Positions 1 through 5,757 are shown, numbered from the stretch's first letter. The stretch: DNA of 5,757 nt from an uncultured Clostridia bacterium (GCA_900548845.1 URMI01000086.1:1-5757); one strand, 5' to 3'. Notes: a model not told the origin generated them from the sequence alone. Program-made: numbers and translations.

Positions 1-34
1 TACACTCTTTCCCTACACGACGCTCTTCCGATCT
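1..34 (+). other. Illumina TruSeq adapter remnant (artefact)
   Basis: These bases match, from memory and without a visible mismatch, the 3' end of the Illumina universal adapter / read 1 primer site (TACACTCTTTCCC... ending in GCTCTTCCGATCT). They were joined to the contig during library preparation or assembly and are not part of the organism. Genomic sequence probably begins at about position 35. This also shows that the left edge of the window is a physical contig end, so whatever lies beyond the terminator in the genome is unknown. Confidence 0.97.
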
Positions 35-70
35 TCAAAAATGCTCATACTGCTATCTTGTGCAGAGAAC

Positions 71-100
71 AAAAAAAGCTCCCCGATCTTTCGGGGAGCT
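71..100 (-). terminator. Rho-independent terminator of the ABC exporter operon
   Basis: Read on the minus strand, a perfect 10-bp stem (AGCTCCCCGA at 77-86 on the plus strand paired with TCGGGGAGCT at 91-100) closes a 4-base loop at 87-90. It is followed directly by a run of seven T residues (plus-strand A71-A77). It starts 7 bases after the stop codon of the second ABC gene. A G+C-rich stem, short loop and U-tract make it a strong intrinsic terminator in the correct orientation for the two-gene unit. Confidence 0.95.
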
Positions 101-107
101 GAATATT

Positions 108-2090
108 TTATTCGAGTTCGAACGCGCCCGTGTAGAGCTGATAGTATCTGCCCTTCTGCTCGATGAGCTGGTCGTGCGTGCCGCGCTCGATGATGCGGCC
201 GTGGTCGAGCACCATGATGACGTTGGAGTTCTTGACCGTGGAGAGGCGGTGCGCGATGACGAACACCGTTCTTCCCTCCATCAGTTTATCCATGCCGCGC
301 TGGACGATGGCTTCCGTTCTCGTATCGATGGAGGAAGTCGCTTCGTCGAGGATCATGACGGGCGGATCGGCAACGGCTGCGCGCGCGATGGACAGAAGCT
401 GCCTCTGCCCCTGCGAAAGGTTGGCGCCGTTGTGCGTGAGCATCGTGTCGTACCCTTCGGGGAGACGGGAGATGAAGTCGTCCGCGCCCGCAAGATGGGC
501 TGCCGCTTTGCATTCCTCGTCCGTTGCGTCCAATCTGCCGTAGCGGATGTTATCCATGACCGTCCCCGTGAAGAGGTTGGTATCCTGGAGGACCATGCCG
601 AGCGATCTTCTCAGCTCGCCCTTCTTGATCTTGTTGATGTTGATGCCGTCGTAACGGATCTTGCCGTCCGCAATGTCGTAGAAGCGGTTGATGAGGTTGG
701 TGATGGTCGTCTTGCCTGCGCCCGTCGCGCCGACGAATGCAACTTTCTGACCGGGGCGCGCGTACAGCGTGATGTTGTGCAGGACGATCTTCTCGGGCGT
801 GTAGCCGAAGTCCACGTCGTACATTCTCACGTCGCCTTCGAGCTTGGTGTAAGTTAGCGTGCCGTCGTGATGAGGGTGTTTCCATGCCCACATGCCCGTG
901 CGCTCTTCGCACTCGGTGAGGTTGCCGTTTTCGTCTTCCTTGGCGTTGACGAGGGTGACGTACCCGTCGTCCGTTTCGGGCTGTTCGTCGATGAGCATCG
1001 TGATGCGCTTGGCGCCCGCAAGACCCATGACGACGGAGTTGACCTGCTGCGAGACCTGACCGACGTTGTTGCTGAACTGACGCGCCATCTGCAGGAAGGC
1101 GACGACGACGGCGACCGAGAAGGGCGCGACCTCGACGATGTTCGTGATCCTGCCGTCCGTGAGTTCGAGGATGCCGATGTTCTGCACCCCTTCGAGCATG
1201 AAGAACGCGCCGCACAGCGCCACGATGACGTACATGATGTGGCCGATGTTCATGATGATGGGCATGAGCATGTTCGCGTATCTGTTCGCGCGGTCCGCCT
1301 GCTCGAAGAGATGGTCGTTGACGCGGTCGAAGTCGCGCTTTGCCTCCTCTTCATGGCAGAACACCTTGACGACCTTCTGCCCGTTCATCATTTCCTCGAT
1401 GAAGCCCTCCGTCTTACCGATGGCGCGCTGCTGTTCGAGGAAGTATCTGCCCGAACCGCCGCCGATGACTTTGGTGATGAAGGTCATCGCGACGATGCCC
1501 ACAACGACGATGAGCGTCAGATACAGGCTGTAATAGAGCATCATCACGAAGAGCGTTAAAACCATCACGCCCGAGCGCAGGATCTGCGGAAGGCTGACTG
1601 CGATCATCTGGCGCAGCGAGTCGATATCGTTCGTGTAGTAACTCATGATATCGCCGTGATTGTGCGTGTCGAAATAGCGGATGGGAAGGTCCTGCATCCC
1701 GTCGAACATCTGCTCGCGCATCTTCGCGAGGAAGCCCTGCGTGATGATGGCAAGGAGCTGCGCATGAATGGCGCCGAAGATGAGGGAAACGACGTACATC
1801 CCGATGAGGGTGAGCATATTGCCCGTGATGACGCCGCCGACTTCCGCCCACGTCTGCCCTGCCGTCTGCGCCTCTTCGATGACGGAGTAAATATTCTCCA
1901 TGAAGATGGCGGGCACGGAGCTCACGATGGCGTTGATGACGAGGAAGATGATGGTGAGCGTCGTCATGCCGGGGTAGTAGCGGAAGAGCGCCTTCATCAC
2001 GCGGGAGAAGGTCCCCTTCTGCTTTTTGGGTTTTACCTGAGGCGCTTCGGGGGTATGAGGGCGCACTTTTGCATGCAGTTTAGTTTTCAT
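108..2090 (-). CDS. Heterodimeric ABC exporter, subunit with consensus Walker B/H-loop
   Basis: A 660-residue half-transporter with a fused membrane domain and ATPase domain, expected in the cytoplasmic membrane. A basic, Pro/Lys-rich cytoplasmic N-terminus (about 1-35) precedes hydrophobic segments near 42-62, 95-115, 172-192, 193-210, 280-300 and 320-335. The nucleotide-binding domain has Walker A GATGAGKT (454-461), Q-loop Q502, signature LSQGQ (558-562), Walker B VMILDE with catalytic E583, and switch H614. The signature departs from LSGGQ, which in heterodimeric exporters belongs to the degenerate ATP site formed with the partner. An unusual stretch of about 45 residues (roughly 374-418) separates the membrane domain from the ATPase domain. 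The ATG overlaps the end of the upstream ABC gene by 11 bases and is preceded by AAAGGGGG at a spacing of 6. Family knowledge suggests drug, lipid or peptide export; the substrate cannot be read from the sequence. Confidence 0.95.
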   Translation of the reverse strand: MKTKLHAKVRPHTPEAPQVKPKKQKGTFSRVMKALFRYYPGMTTLTIIFLVINAIVSSVPAIFMENIYSVIEEAQTAGQTWAEVGGVITGNMLTLIGMYVVSLIFGAIHAQLLAIITQGFLAKMREQMFDGMQDLPIRYFDTHNHGDIMSYYTNDIDSLRQMIAVSLPQILRSGVMVLTLFVMMLYYSLYLTLIVVVGIVAMTFITKVIGGGSGRYFLEQQRAIGKTEGFIEEMMNGQKVVKVFCHEEEAKRDFDRVNDHLFEQADRANRYANMLMPIIMNIGHIMYVIVALCGAFFMLEGVQNIGILELTDGRITNIVEVAPFSVAVVVAFLQMARQFSNNVGQVSQQVNSVVMGLAGAKRITMLIDEQPETDDGYVTLVNAKEDENGNLTECEERTGMWAWKHPHHDGTLTYTKLEGDVRMYDVDFGYTPEKIVLHNITLYARPGQKVAFVGATGAGKTTITNLINRFYDIADGKIRYDGININKIKKGELRRSLGMVLQDTNLFTGTVMDNIRYGRLDATDEECKAAAHLAGADDFISRLPEGYDTMLTHNGANLSQGQRQLLSIARAAVADPPVMILDEATSSIDTRTEAIVQRGMDKLMEGRTVFVIAHRLSTVKNSNVIMVLDHGRIIERGTHDQLIEQKGRYYQLYTGAFELE

Positions 2091-3825
2091 TGTCTGCCCC
2101 CTTTACCTGAGAGTGATAAACTTCCGCATAGATGGGATTGGTCTTGACGAGTTCTTCGTGCGTGCCGACGGCGTTGACCCTGCCGCTCTCCATGACGATG
2201 ATGCGGTCGGCGTCCTCCACCGAGGAGATACGCTGCGCGATGATGATCTTGGTCGTCGTGGGGATATATTCGCGGAATGCCTTGCGGATGAGCGCATCGG
2301 TATGGGTATCGACGGCGCTCGTCGAGTCGTCAAGGACGAGGATCTTGGGCTTTTTGAGGAGGGCGCGCGCGATGCACAGGCGCTGTTTCTGCCCGCCCGA
2401 GACGTTGGTACCGCCCTGTTCGATGTAGGTATCGTATTTGTCGGGGAAGCTTTGGATGAAGTCGTCCGCCTGTGCAAGTTTGCACGCTTCGACGAGCTCT
2501 TCGTCCGTCGCGTCGGGGTTGCCCCAGCGGAGGTTTTCCTTGATGGTGCCCGAGAAGAGGACATTCTTCTGGAGCACGACCGCGACCTGGTTGCGAAGCG
2601 CCGTCAGATCGTACGCTCTCACGTCCACGCCGCCCACCTTGACGCTCCCTTCCGTCACGTCGTAGAGGCGGGAGAGAAGGTTGACGAGCGACGTCTTGGA
2701 AGAGCCCGTGCCGCCGATGATGCCGATCGTCTCGCCCGACTTGATGTGAAGGTCGATGTCTTCGAGGACGTTCTTTTCCGCCGTCGGGGAATATTTGAAG
2801 TCGACGTGGTCGAAGTCGATGGAGCCGTCCTTGACCTCGAAGACGGGGTCTTCGGGATCGTGCAGCGTGCTCTTTTCGGTGAGGATCTCGACGATTCGGC
2901 GGGCAGATTCGCCCGACATTGCGATCATCGCGAAGACCATCGAGAACATCATGACGGAGGAAAGGATCTGCATCCCGTACACGATGAGCTGAGAGACTCT
3001 TGCAACGTTGTACATGGGCTCGCCCACGCTCATGATGAGATAGGAACCCACGAACAGCACGGCGGACAGCACGCCGTAGAAGGCGAACTGCATGATAGGG
3101 TCGTTCCATGCAAGCAGACGCTCCGCCTTCGTGAAGTCCTTCATGAGGGCGGTCGAAGTCTTGCCGAACTTCTCCTTTTCGTATTCCTCTCTCACATACG
3201 CCTTGACGACGCGAATGCCGCTGACGTTTTCCTGGATGGATTCATTCATGTCGTCGTACTTGTGGAAGAGGCGGCGGAAGGTGGGCATGACCTTATACAT
3301 GATGGCAAACAGCGCGAACGCGACAAGGGGCACGACCGCAAGGAAGATCCACGCAAGGTCGCCGCCCATGACGAATGCCATGACGAAGGAGAAGACGACC
3401 ATGAGAGGCGCGCGGATGGCAAGACGCACGATCATCATGTAGGAAAGCTGCACGTTGGTGACGTCCGTCGTCATACGGGTGACGAGCGAAGGCGTCGAGA
3501 ACTTGTCGATGTTCTCAAACGAGAAGTCCTGGATGTGATAGTAAAGGTCTTTGCGCAGGTTTTTGGCAAATCCCGTCGATGCGCGCGCGCAGAAGGCGCC
3601 CGCGAGAGTGCCCGTGACGAGCGATGCGACAGCGATCGCCACCAGGATGCCCGCGTACTTCCAGATCTCCCCCATCGTCGGCGTGCTGCTCTCGATGACT
3701 TCGACGAGCATCGAGATGACGAAGGGCATCAGGCATTCGAGCACGACCTCGATGGAGACGAAAAGCGGCGATAAGATGGACGCCAACTTGTACTCGCGGA
3801 TGCTCTTTGCAAGTGTCTTTAACAA
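2080..3825 (-). CDS. Heterodimeric ABC exporter, subunit with degenerate catalytic residues
   Basis: A 581-residue half-transporter, first gene of a two-gene operon, with membrane segments near 15-41, 58-80, 138-153, 157-177, 249-266 and 285-303 and a C-terminal ATPase domain. Motifs are Walker A GGTGSSKT (371-378), Q-loop Q419, signature VSGGQ (475-479), Walker B ILVLDD (495-500) and switch residue Q531. D500 replaces the catalytic Glu and Q531 replaces the switch His; both changes are known from the degenerate-site subunits of TM287/288-type exporters. The protein should therefore depend on the next gene's product for ATP hydrolysis. I chose the TTG start at 3825-3823 because AAAGGAGG lies 7 bases upstream. 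The in-frame ATG at 3846 would have that ribosome binding site inside its coding region and has none of its own. The open frame extending up to 3972 is unlikely to be translated, since it reaches the -35 element. Membrane location is inferred; the substrate is unknown. Confidence 0.94.
   Translation of the reverse strand: MLKTLAKSIREYKLASILSPLFVSIEVVLECLMPFVISMLVEVIESSTPTMGEIWKYAGILVAIAVASLVTGTLAGAFCARASTGFAKNLRKDLYYHIQDFSFENIDKFSTPSLVTRMTTDVTNVQLSYMMIVRLAIRAPLMVVFSFVMAFVMGGDLAWIFLAVVPLVAFALFAIMYKVMPTFRRLFHKYDDMNESIQENVSGIRVVKAYVREEYEKEKFGKTSTALMKDFTKAERLLAWNDPIMQFAFYGVLSAVLFVGSYLIMSVGEPMYNVARVSQLIVYGMQILSSVMMFSMVFAMIAMSGESARRIVEILTEKSTLHDPEDPVFEVKDGSIDFDHVDFKYSPTAEKNVLEDIDLHIKSGETIGIIGGTGSSKTSLVNLLSRLYDVTEGSVKVGGVDVRAYDLTALRNQVAVVLQKNVLFSGTIKENLRWGNPDATDEELVEACKLAQADDFIQSFPDKYDTYIEQGGTNVSGGQKQRLCIARALLKKPKILVLDDSTSAVDTHTDALIRKAFREYIPTTTKIIIAQRISSVEDADRIIVMESGRVNAVGTHEELVKTNPIYAEVYHSQVKGADNEN
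2097..2104 (-). promoter_or_regulatory. Ribosome binding site of the second ABC gene
   Basis: AAAGGGGG on the minus strand lies inside the last codons of the upstream ABC gene, 6 bases before ATG 2090-2088. With the 11-base gene overlap this supports translational coupling, which fits equal production of two heterodimer subunits. Confidence 0.75.
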
Positions 3826-3832
3826 AAGAAGT

Positions 3833-3840
3833 CCTCCTTT
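3833..3840 (-). promoter_or_regulatory. Strong ribosome binding site that fixes a TTG start
   Basis: AAAGGAGG on the minus strand is a near-perfect anti-16S match, 7 bases from the TTG at 3825-3823. It decides the start of the first ABC gene, because the nearest in-frame ATG (3846-3844) lies upstream of it and overlaps a palindrome. Confidence 0.88.
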
Positions 3841-3860
3841 TCGCATCGTTAAATGCGAAA
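3839..3860. promoter_or_regulatory. 8-bp-arm palindrome abutting the ABC ribosome binding site
   Basis: TTTCGCAT (3839-3846) and ATGCGAAA (3853-3860) are perfect inverted repeats separated by six bases (CGTTAA). In the minus-strand transcript the second arm runs straight into GGAGG. It could be an operator for a dimeric repressor, or an RNA hairpin affecting access to the ribosome binding site. The dyad is seen directly; its function is inferred, and no regulator gene is visible in the window. Confidence 0.5.
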
Positions 3861-3943
3861 TGTAAGAAAAAAATTGAAACCGTAAGCCATATAAGAAAAG
3901 CGTAAATCCCGAGCCGAAATTTACACATTCTCCTTTTACAAAT

Positions 3944-3972
3944 ATCCTACCACGCATATATAATAATGTCAA
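3944..3972 (-). promoter_or_regulatory. Sigma-A-type promoter with extended -10 for the ABC operon
   Basis: On the minus strand, a perfect -35 TTGACA (3972-3967) is followed after exactly 17 bases by TAGGAT (3949-3944), a four-of-six match to TATAAT. TG one base before the -10 makes an extended -10 element. Transcription would start near 3937, giving a leader of about 110 bases before the TTG start at 3825. The surrounding DNA is markedly A+T-rich. This implies that the ABC pair has its own promoter rather than relying on the his operon. Confidence 0.85.
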
Positions 3973-3992
3973 GCGTGCGTGAAAGAAAATTC

Positions 3993-4014
3993 TGAAAACT
4001 TCACACAGTTTTCA
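3993..4014 (-). terminator. Weak A+T-rich hairpin, possible end of the his operon transcript
   Basis: TGAAAACT (3993-4000) and AGTTTTCA (4007-4014) are perfect 8-bp arms around a 6-base loop, about 35 bases after the stop of the aldolase-like gene. On the minus strand the stem is followed by GAATTTTC, only a modest U-tract. On the plus strand it is followed by six T residues (4015-4020), so it may act better against antisense transcripts or in both directions. Only two of the eight pairs are G-C. It is the only candidate terminator I see between the his genes and the ABC promoter. Confidence 0.4.
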
Positions 4015-4048
4015 TTTTTTGCGAACGCAGGGCGCCGTGTTTTGCGAC

Positions 4049-5026
4049 TCATTCCTGATCCAAAAGTTCGTTGTAAAATTCGCACAAGTCCCCCCTTCCT
4101 TCCTGAAGAAAGCGGATGGCGCTCGAAGGATGGCGGTTGAGGACGCCCGTTAAAAGATAGGCGGGATCGTACCCCCAGACGGCGCCCTGTTCGCGGACGC
4201 GGGGCATGCTGCTCTCCACAAAGCGCAGCATATGCGCAAGCTTATACTTCGGGTTCTTCAAGAATCCCAAAAGCAGCTCCATGCGGCAGTTGCCCGCACC
4301 CCTTCCCATGCCAGATACGGTCGCGTCGAGGTAGTCGACGCCCAGCGCCGTGCATTCGATGGTGTTCGCAAAGGCAAGTTCCTGATTGTTGTGCGCGTGG
4401 ATGCCGATGACTTTTCCGTACTTTTCGCCCGCTTCGAGATAGCGCTCTGCGATGACGCGCATCTCTTCGGGGTAGATGGAGCCGTAGCTGTCGACGATAT
4501 AGATGACGTCTGCGGGGGAATTGCCGATGAGGTCGAGCGCCAAAGAGAGCTCTTTTTCCGTCGCCTTGGAGATCGCCATGATGTTGACCGCCGTCTCGTA
4601 GCCCATCTTATGGCAGTGCTCCGCCATCGCGAGCGCTGCGGGGATGGTGTTGATGTAGGTCGCGATGCGGTACATCGCAAACGGGCTGTTTTCGCGCGGG
4701 CCGATGTCGCGCTCATAGTTGCAGCGGCCGACGTCTGCCATGCACGCAAGTTTGAGCCCTTCGGGTGCGCCGCCGAGCACGTTGAAAACGTCTTCGTCGC
4801 GGCAGAATTTCCACTTGCCGAACTTGTTTTCGTCGAAAAGGTCATGATCGGACTTGTATCCGAGCTCCATATAATCGACGCCCGCGCGCATGTTGGCGCT
4901 CACAAGCGCGCGCACCCACTCATCGGAAAAGCGGAAGTTGTTGACGAGCCCGCCGTCGCGCATCGTCGCGTCCATGACTTTGATGGAAGGGCGGAAGGAA
5001 AGAAGCGAACCGGTATCTCTTGCCAT
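4049..5026 (-). CDS. DRE-TIM metallolyase superfamily protein (HMGL/4-hydroxy-2-oxovalerate aldolase-like)
   Basis: A 325-residue cytoplasmic protein with the signatures of the HMGL-like TIM-barrel family. There is an N-terminal strand motif DATMRDGGLVNNF (19-31) with R23 and D24, a VDSYG motif (178-182), the metal-binding H210-A-H212 followed by NN, and SGMGRGAGN (238-246). By comparison with aldolases such as BphI/DmpG, D24, H210 and H212 should bind the divalent metal. The residue four after the Arg, a catalytic His in those enzymes, is L27 here, so true 4-hydroxy-2-oxovalerate aldolase activity is doubtful. No acylating aldehyde dehydrogenase partner is nearby. The protein most resembles the group often annotated 'aldolase catalytic domain-containing'. 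The ATG lies 3 bases after the hisIE stop with only a weak GAGG upstream, which suggests coupling to hisIE translation. The reaction is unknown: retro-aldol or Claisen-type C-C chemistry is the family expectation. Superfamily assignment is firm; substrate is not. Confidence 0.88.
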   Translation of the reverse strand: MARDTGSLLSFRPSIKVMDATMRDGGLVNNFRFSDEWVRALVSANMRAGVDYMELGYKSDHDLFDENKFGKWKFCRDEDVFNVLGGAPEGLKLACMADVGRCNYERDIGPRENSPFAMYRIATYINTIPAALAMAEHCHKMGYETAVNIMAISKATEKELSLALDLIGNSPADVIYIVDSYGSIYPEEMRVIAERYLEAGEKYGKVIGIHAHNNQELAFANTIECTALGVDYLDATVSGMGRGAGNCRMELLLGFLKNPKYKLAHMLRFVESSMPRVREQGAVWGYDPAYLLTGVLNRHPSSAIRFLQEGRGDLCEFYNELLDQE

Positions 5027-5029
5027 ACG

Positions 5030-5632
5030 TTAACTGTGCCTCGCTTTGAGTTCGCTGCATACGTCGAAAAGCGTCACTTCCTTTTCGCGGAGCAGCACCA
5101 GAAGGTGATACAAAAGATCTGCCGCTTCGCCGACGAGCTCCTCTTTCTTGTCGTTTTTGGAGGCGATGACGGTCTCCACCGCTTCTTCCCCCATCTTCTT
5201 TGCGATCTTGTCGATGCCCTTTTCAAAGAGATAGGAAGTATAAGAACCCTCTTCGGGATGCTGCTTTCTGTCGTCGATGACGCGCGCAAGTTCGGAAAGA
5301 AATCTGACCCCCGCGCCCTCTTCTGCCTTTTTTACGTTGAAGAAGCAGGAGCGGCTGCCCGTATGGCAGGCGGCGCCAACTTGCTCGATCTGAAGGAGCA
5401 CGCAGTCTTTGTCGCAGTCAAACGTAATGCCTTTGACTTTCTGCACATGCCCGCTCGTTTCGCCCTTCTTCCAAAGGCACTTTCTCGAACGGCTCCAATA
5501 GTGCGCATAGCCCGTTTCCAGCGTCTTTTGAATGGCCTCTTCGTTCATATATGCCTGCATGAGCACGTCGCCGCTCTCTGCGTCCTGCGCGATGGCGCAG
5601 ATGAGCCCGCGCTCGTCGAATTTGATATCCAT
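5030..5632 (-). CDS. hisIE: Bifunctional HisIE: phosphoribosyl-AMP cyclohydrolase / phosphoribosyl-ATP pyrophosphatase
   Basis: A 200-residue fusion enzyme for histidine biosynthesis steps 2 and 3. The N-terminal HisI domain (about 1-105) has YWSRSR (45-50), [10 protein letters not shown] (53-62), Mg ligands D72, D74 and D76, and Zn ligands C73, C89 and C96 in DCDKD and [10 protein letters not shown], the full family pattern. The C-terminal HisE domain (about 110-195) is a MazG-like all-helical pyrophosphohydrolase with the E149-E150-x-x-E153 and E169-x-x-D172 metal sites. HisE removes PPi from phosphoribosyl-ATP and HisI then opens the adenine ring. Length is normal for the fused form. The ATG follows the hisF stop with no gap, and GGAGG sits 5 bases upstream inside the hisF coding end. 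All catalytic residues I can check are present, so it should be functional. Confidence 0.97.
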   Translation of the reverse strand: MDIKFDERGLICAIAQDAESGDVLMQAYMNEEAIQKTLETGYAHYWSRSRKCLWKKGETSGHVQKVKGITFDCDKDCVLLQIEQVGAACHTGSRSCFFNVKKAEEGAGVRFLSELARVIDDRKQHPEEGSYTSYLFEKGIDKIAKKMGEEAVETVIASKNDKKEELVGEAADLLYHLLVLLREKEVTLFDVCSELKARHS

Positions 5633-5757
5633 TTAATCCTCCATGCGGACGGCGATGCCGCGTTCCGCGAGATAACTTTTGAGATCTCTCATGTTGATGA
5701 TGCCGAAATGGAAGAGGGAAGCAGCAAGCGCCGCATCTGCCTTGCCTTCGGTCAGAA
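5633..5757 (-). CDS. hisF: HisF, imidazole glycerol phosphate synthase cyclase subunit (C-terminal fragment)
   Basis: Only the last 40 codons are inside the window; the gene continues past the right edge. The translation reads [18 protein letters not shown], then about 20 residues ending in GIAVRMED. This matches the conserved end of HisF ([14 protein letters not shown], then a DLK-YL---GI-VR tail), which forms the last strand-helix unit of the TIM barrel. HisF takes ammonia from the HisH glutaminase and makes imidazole glycerol phosphate and AICAR. Its TAA stop is followed directly by the hisIE ATG, the usual F-then-IE order of a Firmicute his operon. There is no sign of damage; the truncation is only due to the window edge. 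Confidence 0.95.
   Translation of the reverse strand, partial: LTEGKADAALAASLFHFGIINMRDLKSYLAERGIAVRMED
5638..5642 (-). promoter_or_regulatory. Ribosome binding site of hisIE inside the hisF end
   Basis: GGAGG on the minus strand lies in the last codons of hisF, 5 bases before the hisIE ATG. Together with the TAA-ATG junction it indicates coupled translation. Confidence 0.8.

Noticed and set aside
2080..2090. Possible frameshift joining the two ABC genes into one full transporter
   Set aside because: The 11-base overlap has its own ribosome binding site (2104-2097), each protein is complete with its own membrane and ATPase domains, and separate half-transporters are normal for this family.
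2113..3774. A 553-codon open frame on the plus strand opposite the first ABC gene
   Set aside because: It is the exact antisense of a clear ABC exporter gene. Its translation is Asp/Arg/His/Val-rich and low in complexity with no domain I recognise, as expected from G+C-rich third positions keeping the opposite strand free of stops. Similar antisense frames at 60-857, 867-1559 and 1656-2147 are rejected for the same reason.
3515..3928. A 137-codon minus-strand frame starting in the ABC leader, with a hydrophobic N-terminus (MCKFRLGIYAFLIWLTVSIF...), considered as a leader peptide
   Set aside because: The GGAG-like site is only 1 base from the ATG, too close for efficient initiation. The frame runs about 300 bases into the ABC gene out of frame, where it becomes Arg/His-rich shadow sequence. 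The hydrophobic start is explained by the A+T-rich leader. A leader peptide is not excluded but not supported.
3826..3972. Longer version of the first ABC protein using upstream in-frame starts (ATG at 3846 or further upstream)
   Set aside because: The upstream part overlaps the -35/-10 promoter and the ribosome binding site itself, and no ribosome binding site precedes those starts. The TTG at 3825 has an ideal one.
4258..4845. A 195-codon minus-strand frame inside the aldolase-like gene
   Set aside because: Ser/Arg/Thr-rich out-of-frame shadow of a gene with clear family motifs in the other frame.
1..5757. A novel defence system, mobile element, CRISPR array or RNA gene
   Set aside because: I looked on both strands for spaced repeats, transposase-like proteins, terminal inverted repeats and tRNA-like cloverleaves and saw none. 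The window is almost filled by five recognisable genes.

Overview
The window looks like the end of a contig from a clostridial (low-to-medium G+C Firmicute) genome, probably uncultured and probably from gut or another anaerobic metagenome. The evidence is near-consensus AGGAGG ribosome binding sites, a TTG start codon, a strong sigma-A-type promoter, a hairpin-plus-T-run terminator, a fused HisIE, and a two-gene heterodimeric ABC exporter of the BmrCD/LmrCD/TM287-288 kind. Coding DNA is G+C-rich with strong third-position bias, while the one regulatory gap (about 3826-4048) is clearly A+T-rich. No lineage below class can be supported from the sequence alone. The first 34 bases are Illumina adapter, not genome.

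All real genes lie on the minus strand, so the biological order runs from high to low coordinates. At the right edge is the last part of hisF (5757-5633), whose stop codon abuts the start of hisIE (5632-5030). Three bases later comes an aldolase-like gene of the DRE-TIM metallolyase superfamily (5026-4049). These three look like the 3' end of a histidine operon carrying one extra gene of unknown function. A gap of about 220 bases follows, with a weak A+T hairpin, an extended -10 promoter (3972-3944), a leader of about 110 bases and a palindrome next to the ribosome binding site. Then come two overlapping ABC exporter half-transporters (3825-2080 and 2090-108). A textbook intrinsic terminator (100-71) ends the unit just before the contig end.

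The two ABC proteins carry complementary departures from consensus. The first-translated protein has Asp for the catalytic Glu and Gln for the switch His; the second has consensus Walker B and H-loop but an altered signature, LSQGQ. Together they predict one degenerate and one working ATP site, so they should act as an obligate heterodimer. HisF and HisIE catalyse steps of histidine biosynthesis. The aldolase-like protein keeps the metal-binding residues of its superfamily but appears to lack the catalytic His of true 4-hydroxy-2-oxovalerate aldolases, and it is the least explained gene here. I see no CRISPR array, tRNA, rRNA, insertion sequence or defence system. The most unusual items are the aldolase-like gene in the his operon and the layout of the ABC operon's promoter and leader.
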